NCBI RefSeq assembly: GCF_031951985.1
Contig: NZ_JAVLVU010000001.1
Coordinates: forward strand, 4,774,001 to 4,838,000
DNA length: 64,000 nt
Reading direction: 5' to 3'
From: Mucilaginibacter terrae
Lineage (GTDB): Bacteria > Bacteroidota > Bacteroidia > Sphingobacteriales > Sphingobacteriaceae
The notes under the pieces are model-generated. The model did no database searches, was not told the DNA's origin, and saw nothing but the letters and a program-made list of their open reading frames with translations. This document shows positions 52,025 through 60,327 of this stretch, in pieces. Numbering within the stretch: the first letter of the stretch is position 1; the number at the start of each line of letters is the position of its first letter. The translations under genes and the position numbers were made by a program.

Positions 52025-54634
52025 TTAAAGATTTACCCTGTTCACCGTTTGGGCGAGGATATTTTGCTGGTTGTTTACGTCTTTAACGTCGACGTAGATA
52101 GGAGGGAAGTTGTTGAGCATTTGGTAGGCCAGGGTATTGGCTAAATCTTTTTGATCGTTCATGGGTTGGCTGTAGTAGCGGCTGGCGTTGCCGCCATCGG
52201 TAAATACACCGCCTATGGCATAACCGCTGGCCGTGTTGGGTATCGAAAAATCCCGGCCACCGTATGCCACGTTGATAGCGCTAACCAGGTTGCGTGCCCA
52301 AGGGTTACGCATGGCCTCGCTCACCACCACGGCCTCACCCGAGCGTAAGTAGGCATTGGTGTTATCGGTACGGCTATAGCCTGGTAACAATGCACCGCGA
52401 CCATCCGACGTGTACTGTCCACCTTGCGCAAAGCCCGGCTTTTGTTTCATGATGGTGGCCAGGTTTGATGCACCGGTGGCTGCCACAATAGCCGTTTCGG
52501 CAATGGCCTTGGCGGTGCCAATGAGTGGGAAGCCTGCGTTGGCTTTCCATATGCCCATAATAGCTTGTCGGGTATCAATAATAACCTGCGCCGCTGCGGC
52601 TGCCTGGTGAGCTTTGAACGCTAAACGGGCAGCAATGGTGTTTTTGCCAAATATGGCACCTACGGCACCGGCCATTTTATCGAGGCCCTGCACATACTTC
52701 TTTTGGTTAGCTACTTCGGCATCCATGCGTGCCTTATCAAGCTGGTCCTGCTTGTCTTTGGCGTCTTTTTTTATTTTGGCTATGGCTCCTTCTTTGCCGT
52801 TGGCGGCATCAATGGCCTGCTGGGTTTCGGTATTGAGCAATTGCTGCTTAATATCATGTTGCTGTTTCCAGTCGCCACTTGCTTCGGCACCTGCCAAATT
52901 ATCTTCCAGTGTTTCGCGGTTGCGTTGGGCGGCAAAATCTTTGTTTAATTTATCGCTGTCTTTGTCACGTTTGCCAGCTAATTGTGCAGCTATGGTTTTG
53001 GCCTGGTCAACTACTTGTTGAGCCTCTATACGCTTCTTTTCAAGTCCTTCAATTTTGGCATCAATGGCAGCCAGTTTGGCTTTGTCGGTAATATCGGTTT
53101 TGGCTATGGTTAGTTTAAGCGACTCTTCTTCAGCCTCACTAACAATTTTTTCGTTATCGGCTTGTACTTTGCGTATATCATCGGCCTTTACCCTGTATTC
53201 GGCCGTTAGCTGTTGTATGGCATCAAAATGGGCATCATTACTGGTTTGGTTAAGCTCTTTACTGTAAGCCGCCAGTTTAGCCAGTCCTTCTTCCTGAAAT
53301 TTGTGGGTTATAGAGGAAAGCTTTGCCTGGTGTTCTCGCTCGAGTTGCTCAACGGTGGCATTATTGTTTTGATGCTCCTTTTTGAGTTTGGCAAAGTGCT
53401 GGTTGGTTTCTTCTATCTCGCGGGTAAAGCCATCGAGGGTAAGCAAGGCCATACGGTCGGCCGATTCTTTGCGTATTTCTTCTTCGGTGGGGCCGGTGGG
53501 TTTATCTTTATTTAGTTTGGGCCTGTCATGTTTTTGCCCATAGTTTTCTAATTGTGCCAGTTGTCTTTTTAACTTTTGAAGCCTGTTAAAAGGTTCTGAA
53601 CCAATAATGCCACTTTTTGAGCTTTTTTCTAATTCGGTAATTTGATTGCGCAGCCACTCAATCGAATCTTTTTGGAAAGTATTCGCGCTCATCACAATAC
53701 CACTCTTTTTAGCTATTTCGTCTGCCGTTTTTTGAAATGTGCCTGAGAACTTTATTAGATTATTTATTGTGCCATTTAATGATTTTTCGTTCGCTTTTAG
53801 TAAGTCTCTTGCTTTCTGTTCTTCTCCTTGGGCATCAGCTATAGCAGAACTCAAACCAGAAGGTACATAGCCCTTATAATGCACATCAGTAACTTCGTTA
53901 TACTTGTTTTGTAGATTAGTTGTCTTAGTCTTAGCTTTTTTTAATTCAAATGCACTGTTGTTTAGCTCCTTTTGCTTGTTAACCACGTCGTCTACACCTT
54001 TTTCTAAAACCTGATTTGCTGCTGCCTTATTTAAAGTCCATCTTATGTAATCGGCGCTGCCAGTTTTTATTCGGTTTTCTACTTGCTCTAAAGTTTCGAG
54101 CTTTCCCATTGCTTTGCCCAGAGTATCGTTATAAAGATTTATAACAGCGGTTTTATCAGCTGTTGATTTTTTACTACCGTCGAGTGCAATTTTGAGCTGC
54201 ATTACATCTTTTATGGCGGTCTTATACTCGGTGCTACCCATTGCGTTGTTAAGTGCATCAAGCCTGGCCTTTGCTTGTGCCATAGCATCTTTGCCTTTGT
54301 TTAATGAGCTGATCCATTCTAATATCTGTCCTCCATATGTGATAAGTAATGTTACGCCCACACTAATGATTGTATTCCATGAAAACATGGAACCGGCTAA
54401 TTGTGAAAGTACGCTTTTGGGTTTACCACCAGCGGCTGCCAACTCTTTGTTTTGCGCATTTAGCTTTATCATCGAATCTACAACATCTGGCAGTTTTTCG
54501 GCAACGGCTGTTAAGCCCGCCTTTAACCCATCGGAAAATTTGGGTATTTCTCCATTTACTCCATTGATGGCATTCCTTAACGCCTCAATCGCTTCTTCAG
54601 TTTCCTCAGCTTCTTTTTTTAATGATTTTGCCAT
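52025..54634 (-). CDS. Tail tape measure protein
   Basis: 869 residues from ATG 54634 (an ATG at 54661 adds nine). It has a helical start (KSLKKEAEETEEAIEALRNA), a hydrophobic segment (FSWNTIISVGVTLLITYG), long coiled-coil regions to about 620 (LKKEHQNNNATVEQLEREHQ), and a Gly/Ala-rich membrane-like part near 700-745 followed by a globular end. This is the tape measure layout that sets tail length. The N-terminal region before the first coil looks short for the family, and the paralog array ends directly upstream, so an N-terminal loss is possible. Confidence 0.85.
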   Translation of the reverse strand: MAKSLKKEAEETEEAIEALRNAINGVNGEIPKFSDGLKAGLTAVAEKLPDVVDSMIKLNAQNKELAAAGGKPKSVLSQLAGSMFSWNTIISVGVTLLITYGGQILEWISSLNKGKDAMAQAKARLDALNNAMGSTEYKTAIKDVMQLKIALDGSKKSTADKTAVINLYNDTLGKAMGKLETLEQVENRIKTGSADYIRWTLNKAAANQVLEKGVDDVVNKQKELNNSAFELKKAKTKTTNLQNKYNEVTDVHYKGYVPSGLSSAIADAQGEEQKARDLLKANEKSLNGTINNLIKFSGTFQKTADEIAKKSGIVMSANTFQKDSIEWLRNQITELEKSSKSGIIGSEPFNRLQKLKRQLAQLENYGQKHDRPKLNKDKPTGPTEEEIRKESADRMALLTLDGFTREIEETNQHFAKLKKEHQNNNATVEQLEREHQAKLSSITHKFQEEGLAKLAAYSKELNQTSNDAHFDAIQQLTAEYRVKADDIRKVQADNEKIVSEAEEESLKLTIAKTDITDKAKLAAIDAKIEGLEKKRIEAQQVVDQAKTIAAQLAGKRDKDSDKLNKDFAAQRNRETLEDNLAGAEASGDWKQQHDIKQQLLNTETQQAIDAANGKEGAIAKIKKDAKDKQDQLDKARMDAEVANQKKYVQGLDKMAGAVGAIFGKNTIAARLAFKAHQAAAAAQVIIDTRQAIMGIWKANAGFPLIGTAKAIAETAIVAATGASNLATIMKQKPGFAQGGQYTSDGRGALLPGYSRTDNTNAYLRSGEAVVVSEAMRNPWARNLVSAINVAYGGRDFSIPNTASGYAIGGVFTDGGNASRYYSQPMNDQKDLANTLAYQMLNNFPPIYVDVKDVNNQQNILAQTVNRVNL

Positions 54635-54709
54635 ATTTATGTATTTAGTGCCGTTTGGCATAGTATCTAATTTAAAAAGACCTTGTTAGTGGAAGTCTTT
54701 TAAATCATG

Positions 54710-55207
54710 TTACTGTTTGTTAGTAACCCAAAATGATTGTACGTAATACTTATCGTTAAGGTAAGTATAATCGTGTTTAACCCTGCTTTCAGCAGTGTCA
54801 ACTTTTTTCACGAGGTTTGGATTAACTTCGATATAATAAAAGTTTTCTAAGTCAATCCCATCCGGGAATTCAACTTTATGAATTTCATGTCCAAATATTT
54901 ACCAAGTAGTACTTGCTTTGGTTTGATCATGGATTTAGTTGTAAGCTGTATTCCACTTGAAACCATCATAACAGAACCATCACCTCTGTTACTCTTTGCC
55001 AATCTTAATAACAACACACCTGATTTCGGATATAATCCCAAGGCATATTTACCTGCATACATATTATCATTAGCACTAAAGGGATTTTGCTTTATGTTGG
55101 TATATTGAAGCTGTAAATACCTTTTGTTGGTGTAACCTAAGACTGCAAGGATAATAACTACAGCTAAAACTATAAGCTATTTTTGTAATTAAGGTTTTCG
55201 GGTTGTT
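54710..55207 (-). pseudogene. Paralog-array member 1, frameshifted
   Basis: Three reading-frame pieces follow one another: QQPENLNYKNSL, then a membrane segment IVLAVVIILAVLGYTNKRYL and NPFSANDNMYAGKYALGLYP through KQVLLGKYL, then HEIHKVEFPDGIDLENFYYI to WVTNKQ. Joined, they give one protein of the array family. No ATG is seen, and two frame changes (near 55172 and 54891) break the gene. It lies directly upstream of the tape measure gene. Confidence 0.75.
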
Positions 55208-55218
55208 GAATATTTATA

Positions 55219-55245
55219 TTTGCTAATATTTTTGGTAAATATAAT
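55219..55245 (-). promoter_or_regulatory. Array upstream element, copy 1
   Basis: On the minus strand ATTATATTTACCAAAAATAT and TAGCAAA; an imperfect dyad with a TATATTTA box. The same element precedes members at 56035-56063, 56735-56761 and 58129-58155. Confidence 0.6.
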
Positions 55246-55295
55246 GCTGCAATACTTTTATTTGCAAGTTTACTTAACGAGATTCTAACTGTTTA

Positions 55296-55395
55296 TTATC
55301 TCGTCAAAAGGTTATGTAATGTCTCTTGCAAACTGTCAATCCGGCTTTGTATTTAGGTGAAAAATTAATGTTTGTGTATACCTCACTCTGTAAAT
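55296..55395 (-). pseudogene. C-terminal relic of an array-type gene
   Basis: The minus-strand frames LQSEVYTNINFSPKYKA and, one frame on, IDSLQETLHNLLTR match in order the relic at 56822-56959 (PKYKAEFDGLRDALIT). No start or upper part remains. Confidence 0.5.
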
Positions 55396-55454
55396 AATAC
55401 TTAAAGTGGAGAAATTACTATCACGTCTACTTATGCTTTCCGCAATTAAAATAG

Positions 55455-56027
55455 CTATTTCCCTTTTCTTATTTTGAAGTTTTTAACTTCATGGTCGGTA
55501 GCATCAATCGACATTATATAAAAAGGGCCGTCAACTTTAACATAACCGGGAGGGATTGGGTTATAATAAGGGTACTCTTTAAATAAGGATTTTCTGTTAA
55601 GTTTAACGCTATAATATATCATTGGGTAATATTTATCATTAAACCTTTCGTTAAGCACCGTATAGTCAATATAAGTACCAAATGATGCCGATTTATATTT
55701 GAATAAGCTGTCTCCACTTACCTGCCAGCCTAAATCAATAAGAAACGGTTTATCTTTGCTGGTTTCTTTTAAAGGGCAAACTAACTCAAATAGTTTTATA
55801 TTAACAGCTCCGTATTCATTTCTTTCATTCACACGCCATTCATTAGCATATACCTTATCGCCAGGTTTAAAATGATTTACCCTGGCATTTACATAATAAA
55901 GGTGTAAAATAGTGTTATTATACCACACTAATCCACCTATTATTATAAGTAATACTAAAGCAATGAGCCAGGCGCGGTATTTTAAAATGCCTTTTGTTTG
56001 TGAAGAAAGGATAGGATTGTTTTGCAT
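55455..56027 (-). CDS. Paralog-array member 2: single-pass membrane protein
   Basis: From ATG 56027 (MQNNPILSSQTKG) about 190 residues; an ATG at 56084 would add 19 residues that overlap the shared upstream element. One membrane segment (WLIALVLLIIIGGLVWYNN) is followed by the family motif HFKPGDKVYANEW and a beta-rich domain with LGWQVSGDSLFKYKSASFGTY and PPGYVKVDGPFYIM. A Cys near VCPLKE is not shared. The domain would lie in the periplasm. Function unknown; the gene is visibly more A/T-rich than the tail genes. Confidence 0.75.
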   Translation of the reverse strand: MQNNPILSSQTKGILKYRAWLIALVLLIIIGGLVWYNNTILHLYYVNARVNHFKPGDKVYANEWRVNERNEYGAVNIKLFELVCPLKETSKDKPFLIDLGWQVSGDSLFKYKSASFGTYIDYTVLNERFNDKYYPMIYYSVKLNRKSLFKEYPYYNPIPPGYVKVDGPFYIMSIDATDHEVKNFKIRKGK

Positions 56028-56034
56028 TTCAGGA

Positions 56035-56063
56035 TATTTACTAATTATTTTGGTAAATATATT
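56035..56063 (-). promoter_or_regulatory. Array upstream element, copy 2
   Basis: Diverged copy (TAATATATTTACCAAAATAA then TTAGTAAAT) just before member 2. Confidence 0.5.
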
Positions 56064-56219
56064 AAAGGCAATTATCAATTTCAAATGAAATTTGAAGAAT
56101 GCTATGAGCTGGGGTATATATTATAAACCGTGGGAAATTTTACAACAATTTACCCGGAGCAAGCACAAGTCATCCAACGCCATTATCCACTAAACAAAAG
56201 CTTGCGCTAAATAGGGGGC

Positions 56220-56678
56220 TTATTTTAATACCTCGCTATATCCAACGCTTTCCTCAAACACGTAATAGTCACTATCGGCAAAATTGTAACCCGCAGGCAT
56301 AGCTTTATCATCTACATCGGTTAATAGCTCGGGAGAAATTTTTAGTCTTAAAAAGCTGTCTTTTGATTGTGTATCACCAACTTTAAATTTATAATAGCCT
56401 TGAGCAACATAATTGCCCAGATAGGAAGAACGATGATCCTTAAGTTTGCTTAGCTCAACAATGTTTTGAATAAGCAAAATGGATTCGCCTTTATTGTTGG
56501 TAGGTTTAATTAGGCGAAATATACCCAGGCTACTCATGCCTTCATTTTCGAACCGATTTTTTGCCACATAAACCTTATCGCCTTTATTGAATTTTACTTG
56601 TGTTGTATGTGTATATTGGGCGTGTAGCCAATCCCATTTTAAGTAAGCAACTGCGGCAATTGCTATAATAACTATCAC
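56220..56678 (-). CDS. Paralog-array member 3: single-pass membrane protein, non-ATG start
   Basis: 152 residues from a GTG at 56678 that lies inside the membrane segment (IVIIAIAAVAYLKWDW). The frame is open for 20 more codons upstream (TTQTNSSSPKSHKPL) but has no standard start before a stop codon; by comparison with member 5, the ATG region appears to have been deleted. The family motif is KFNKGDKVYVAKNRF, then ELSKLKDHRSSYLGNYV and PAGYNFADSDYYVF. It may be expressed weakly or be decaying. Confidence 0.65.
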   Translation of the reverse strand: MIVIIAIAAVAYLKWDWLHAQYTHTTQVKFNKGDKVYVAKNRFENEGMSSLGIFRLIKPTNNKGESILLIQNIVELSKLKDHRSSYLGNYVAQGYYKFKVGDTQSKDSFLRLKISPELLTDVDDKAMPAGYNFADSDYYVFEESVGYSEVLK

Positions 56679-56734
56679 AATTATTAATGGCTTATGACTT
56701 TTAGGGGATGATGAGTTGGTTTGGGTTGTTATTG

Positions 56735-56761
56735 TTTGCTAATATTTTTGGTAAATATAAT
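56735..56761 (-). promoter_or_regulatory. Array upstream element, copy 3
   Basis: Identical over 26 of 27 bases to the copy at 55219-55245. Confidence 0.6.
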
Positions 56762-56821
56762 ACTCAAAAGCTTTATTTGCAAGCTTTGTAAAAGAGATTA
56801 TCACCGATTTTTATCTCTTAT

Positions 56822-56959
56822 TCACGTTATTAATGCATCACGCAAACCATCAAATTCTGCTTTATACTTGGGTAATTGATTTAATGCATCGGAAGTTATT
56901 TCGATGTCGGAGTTTTTTTTGACAAGGCATGGATTATTGTTTATATGTTGATTGGCACC
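56822..56959 (-). pseudogene. C-terminal relic of an array-type gene
   Basis: Open minus-strand frame GANQHINNNPCLVKKNSDIE then ITSDALNQLPKYKAEFDGLR. NNPCLVKK resembles VNPNLVKK in member 1, and the PKYKA end matches the relic at 55296-55395. No start codon. Confidence 0.5.
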
Positions 56960-56981
56960 TTAAAGTTAAGGAATTGCTACC

Positions 56982-57509
56982 TTAGTTGCTTAAAATGCGT
57001 TTCTCAACCTTATTTGATGTGTAATTCCAAACTATGACGTATTCATCATTTGTTTTTTCTAAGCCGACAGGGATTTTGTACTTCGATTTAGAATCGATTA
57101 TTAACTTCTTATCTACGTGCACAGAATAAAAATTGATGCATTTTTTAGTAGGATAGAATTTTTCCATTTTCCGGTGCTGATAAATTCCTAAGCAATGGTC
57201 TTTACATCTTAATAAAGAATCATATATAATTACTTTATTGGCAAACACAATATATTTTTCACCTTCAGAAGATGTAACCAACTGATAAAGTGGAATATTC
57301 ATATATCTTGCACCATCCATACCACCATAACTAAGGTGAACTTTATCGCCTTTACTAAAGTGGTTGTTTTTGAGATTTTTTATTTGTGCGCCAAAGTAGT
57401 CTTCATACTGGATACCAATTATTGCAGCAACTATTAAAAATGCTAATACCGAAAGCAAAATATATTTGACTTTTACTGATTTAGGTTTTATTGCAGGGTC
57501 TTGCATCAT
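56982..57509 (-). CDS. Paralog-array member 4: single-pass membrane protein
   Basis: 175 residues. A cytoplasmic start (MMQDPAIKPKSVKVK), one membrane segment (YILLSVLAFLIVAAIIGIQY) and the family motif NHFSKGDKVHLSYGG, followed by VIIYDSLLRCKDHCLGIYQH and FYSVHVDKKLIID. It lacks its own upstream element and follows member 5 by 43 bp, so it is probably cotranscribed with it. A Cys pair (LRCKDHC) is private to this copy. Confidence 0.75.
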   Translation of the reverse strand: MMQDPAIKPKSVKVKYILLSVLAFLIVAAIIGIQYEDYFGAQIKNLKNNHFSKGDKVHLSYGGMDGARYMNIPLYQLVTSSEGEKYIVFANKVIIYDSLLRCKDHCLGIYQHRKMEKFYPTKKCINFYSVHVDKKLIIDSKSKYKIPVGLEKTNDEYVIVWNYTSNKVEKRILSN

Positions 57510-57552
57510 TGTGTTTCCTTTTGTTAAGGATTATTAAAATTTGTAATCTTTC

Positions 57553-58119
57553 CTAATTCTTTGTGAATTTTTTAGAGTCTTTATCAGTTATATTAAATGA
57601 ATCTACATAAAGGTAATTGTCGTCTTTTATATAACCATTTTGAATATTATAAGCCTCAGGGAGGGATATTACATGCTCCTTATACAGCACGCTATTATCA
57701 AGCTTTATAATATAATAAACGAAAGGTATATAATGATCATCACCTATTTTTAAATTACCAACTTTATAGCCTACATAAGTTCCAACTTTGCCTGTTTTTC
57801 GTTGCAGTAGTTTCTCGCCGGGGATTTTTAAACCTACATCGGCCATGTAAGATTTATTTGAAAAAGGGAAAAAGCTTTTTGGACTAACAGATTGATAAAT
57901 AATAATGTCGTTTATTGTTTTATTGCGGTTAAAAAGATATTCACTTGCATAAAGAGTATCACCTGGCTTAAATTCGTTGTTTTTTGCAACGGCATAATGA
58001 AGATAAATGATGTCTTTTTTTACCCACGCGGTTGCCGCTAATGCCAATATAATTACAGAAACTATTAAAGCTATTTTGTATTTGCTGAAAAAGGATTTAG
58101 GATTTTGAGTGTTATTCAT
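57553..58119 (-). CDS. Paralog-array member 5: single-pass membrane protein
   Basis: From ATG 58119 (MNNTQNPKSFFSKYK) 188 residues; the ATG at 58176 would start inside the shared upstream element. The membrane segment is IALIVSVIILALAATAWVKK, the family motif EFKPGDTLYASEYLF, then ADVGLKIPGEKLLQRKTGKV-GTYVGY and YIIKLDNSVLYKEHV. It is the first array gene after the tail protein gene in the direction of transcription and is the closest relative of member 2. Confidence 0.75.
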   Translation of the reverse strand: MNNTQNPKSFFSKYKIALIVSVIILALAATAWVKKDIIYLHYAVAKNNEFKPGDTLYASEYLFNRNKTINDIIIYQSVSPKSFFPFSNKSYMADVGLKIPGEKLLQRKTGKVGTYVGYKVGNLKIGDDHYIPFVYYIIKLDNSVLYKEHVISLPEAYNIQNGYIKDDNYLYVDSFNITDKDSKKFTKN

Positions 58120-58128
58120 GTTAGAATG

Positions 58129-58155
58129 TTTGCTAATATTTTTGGTAAATATAAT
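58129..58155 (-). promoter_or_regulatory. Array upstream element, copy 4
   Basis: TTTGCTAATATTTTTGGTAA then ATATAAT on the plus strand, identical to copy 1. The ATG of member 5 lies 10 bp downstream of it on the minus strand. Confidence 0.6.
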
Positions 58156-58193
58156 ATTGGCAGTTATGAAAAGCAAGAGTGTGCATAAATATT

Positions 58194-60212
58194 TTACCCC
58201 AATTTAATCAACTCCACTTTGGTGCTTTGCCCTTTGCGCCAAATGTCAATTTTATTGATGTAGTAATAAGCGCCATCCTGTTGTATGTAGATGGGAATGA
58301 GTAAATCCAGTTCTAAAATATCGCGCGGGGTGAGCAAAAAATAGCGTACTACCTTTTTGGTCTCGCGCAGTATTTTTTCCAATTCGGGGTAGTACAACTG
58401 GCGCAATTTTTCAAAGTGAAGGCTGTGCTCGCCGCCGGGCTTGTCAAAGTAGGGGGTGCATATGGCGGTGTTTTCATTATGGTTGGCACCGGTGCCGTCT
58501 GTAAATTCAACTTGTTGCCCGTTTTGTAAATTGGTGATGTTGTGGATAAGCAGCCGTGGTTGTGTGCTAATGCTAAAGTCAACCGCATCGGCATCGTTAC
58601 TAATATCAACTTTGTTTATCTGAGCAATGTTGCCGCCAATGTAGGGGCGGTTAAGGGTAGGTGCAAACTGGCTCTCAAACAGGGTGCCGGTTGCGGGTAG
58701 GGTTTTATCCTTTACCTCAATTACCGAATCGGCGGTGCCGGGTGGGATGTTGTCGTCTTCCTTGTTTTTGAGGTAATTGTTTTGTGCATAGTTGCCCAAC
58801 TGAAAGGTAATGCTTTTGCCCTGATCGAGGCATTTTGCGGTCCAGTCTTTGGCTTGCGGAATGTTGTTCACAATATCTCGAAACGAAGCCAGGGTAATCA
58901 TGCGGCGACCAGCATCGGTTTGGCAAATGATGCCGAAGCGCTGCAGGGTATCTTTTAGTAAATCTTTTTGTCCAATATCAGGAAATATACGTTCGCACTG
59001 TACTTCGTGGCCATATAGCATTTTACCGGGCTTTTCGGTAACTAAAAATTTGGCACCATTGTACAGGGTAAACCCGGTAACTTTTTTTACATCCTGTTCA
59101 ATATCCCACCAAACTCTTAGGCTTTCGCCAGTGGTAAGTTTGGTGCTGATGTTCTGGATTTCATTACCCAAATCTCTGGTATAATATTTTACAAATCCAA
59201 GATTTTGTACTGTTGCACCATCGGCGTTATAAAACTTATTCACCAGCACCTCGGGCGTGCCGCCGTTTTTGCCATATTTTTTAATGGATATAGTGACCGC
59301 CCCTTTAGTGTTGGTAGACTGGTAACGCAGTCTGTACTGCAACGAAATATCAACTTCAATATCGGTAGTGGCAACATACGCTTTACCACTTGAAAACACG
59401 TTTTGTCCTTTAACAACATTGCTAAAAAAGAAATCTTCGTTAGCGCCATTTTGCCCGTAAACGTATGACTGGTCTCTCGAGCTTACAGCTTCTAAAGAGA
59501 GGTTGCTGCTCTTACTGGAATCATATCCTGTACCGTGTTCAAAATTATCATTAGCAAACTGTACTATTAGTTTATCATACAAAGGTTGCTTTAGTAAAAA
59601 ACTGTCGGGGTTAATGGTGTAGCCGGTTTTGTTCACCATCAATTCTATGAATGATTTAAGGAAGAAGCCGGGGCGCAAATACCGCACATCAATCTTGGGT
59701 GTGCCGGTAAAGTCTTTCGGTATTTTACCGTAGTCAACCACTGGCCATATCCAGCCATTGGTGCGGCGTTGCGAGGCTACCACATTAGCCAGCGTCCAGT
59801 TGTGCAGGTATTGGTTCCAACCGGTGTTGTACCAGATGCTTTTAGGGTCGCCGGTTTCATATATTTTACCGTCAATGGCATCAAAAAAATCAACATTGCC
59901 CGAGAGCACGGTTATGGCGGCTGTATTATTTTCCACACTGTTGAGCTCGGCCAGACCGTATGGTATAATTTCCATACCATCCTGTACCAGTTTGGCGGCG
60001 TATTGCTTGTAAGGGGCATCGGTGGTAAAGGCCACATCATCAGGGAACCCCAATACCTGCCGGTTATGCTGGGTAAGCGGCAATTTAAACTGGTTACTGG
60101 TATTGCCCTGCTGGTTTTTAACCTCGGCCAGGTTATTAATTTGAAAGGTTAAAGCAATAGGACTATCGTCGGACAGATCGACAAGGACATCGTTGAGGAA
60201 GAGGTGAAGCAT
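58194..60212 (-). CDS. Tail protein (baseplate/tail-tip type)
   Basis: From ATG 60212 (MLHLFLNDVLVDLS) about 672 residues. The start TFQINNLAEVKNQQGNTSNQ-FKLPLT is typical of a large structural protein found in Bacteroidota prophages. A long beta-rich middle and an end with YYINKIDIWRKGQSTKVELI follow. It follows another large tail protein gene by about 100 bp. The frame to 60323 is an extension through a short-unit repeat and is not favoured. Exact place in the tail is unknown. Confidence 0.7.
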   Translation of the reverse strand: MLHLFLNDVLVDLSDDSPIALTFQINNLAEVKNQQGNTSNQFKLPLTQHNRQVLGFPDDVAFTTDAPYKQYAAKLVQDGMEIIPYGLAELNSVENNTAAITVLSGNVDFFDAIDGKIYETGDPKSIWYNTGWNQYLHNWTLANVVASQRRTNGWIWPVVDYGKIPKDFTGTPKIDVRYLRPGFFLKSFIELMVNKTGYTINPDSFLLKQPLYDKLIVQFANDNFEHGTGYDSSKSSNLSLEAVSSRDQSYVYGQNGANEDFFFSNVVKGQNVFSSGKAYVATTDIEVDISLQYRLRYQSTNTKGAVTISIKKYGKNGGTPEVLVNKFYNADGATVQNLGFVKYYTRDLGNEIQNISTKLTTGESLRVWWDIEQDVKKVTGFTLYNGAKFLVTEKPGKMLYGHEVQCERIFPDIGQKDLLKDTLQRFGIICQTDAGRRMITLASFRDIVNNIPQAKDWTAKCLDQGKSITFQLGNYAQNNYLKNKEDDNIPPGTADSVIEVKDKTLPATGTLFESQFAPTLNRPYIGGNIAQINKVDISNDADAVDFSISTQPRLLIHNITNLQNGQQVEFTDGTGANHNENTAICTPYFDKPGGEHSLHFEKLRQLYYPELEKILRETKKVVRYFLLTPRDILELDLLIPIYIQQDGAYYYINKIDIWRKGQSTKVELIKLG

Positions 60213-60225
60213 GGGAGGATGATAT

Positions 60226-60327
60226 GCAAATGTGCAGATGTGCAAATTTGCGGATAGAAAAAATGAACTAATTAAAACAAAGCAGGCCTGTACAAAATTT
60301 GCCTTATCTGCACATCTGCACATTACT
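60226..60327. repeat. Hairpin of GTGCAGATGTGCAAAT units
   Basis: The left arm (60226-60257, ATGCAAATGTGCAGATGTGC...) is the imperfect complement of the right arm (60299-60327, TTGCCTTATCTGCACATCTG...). It separates two tail genes. Confidence 0.65.
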
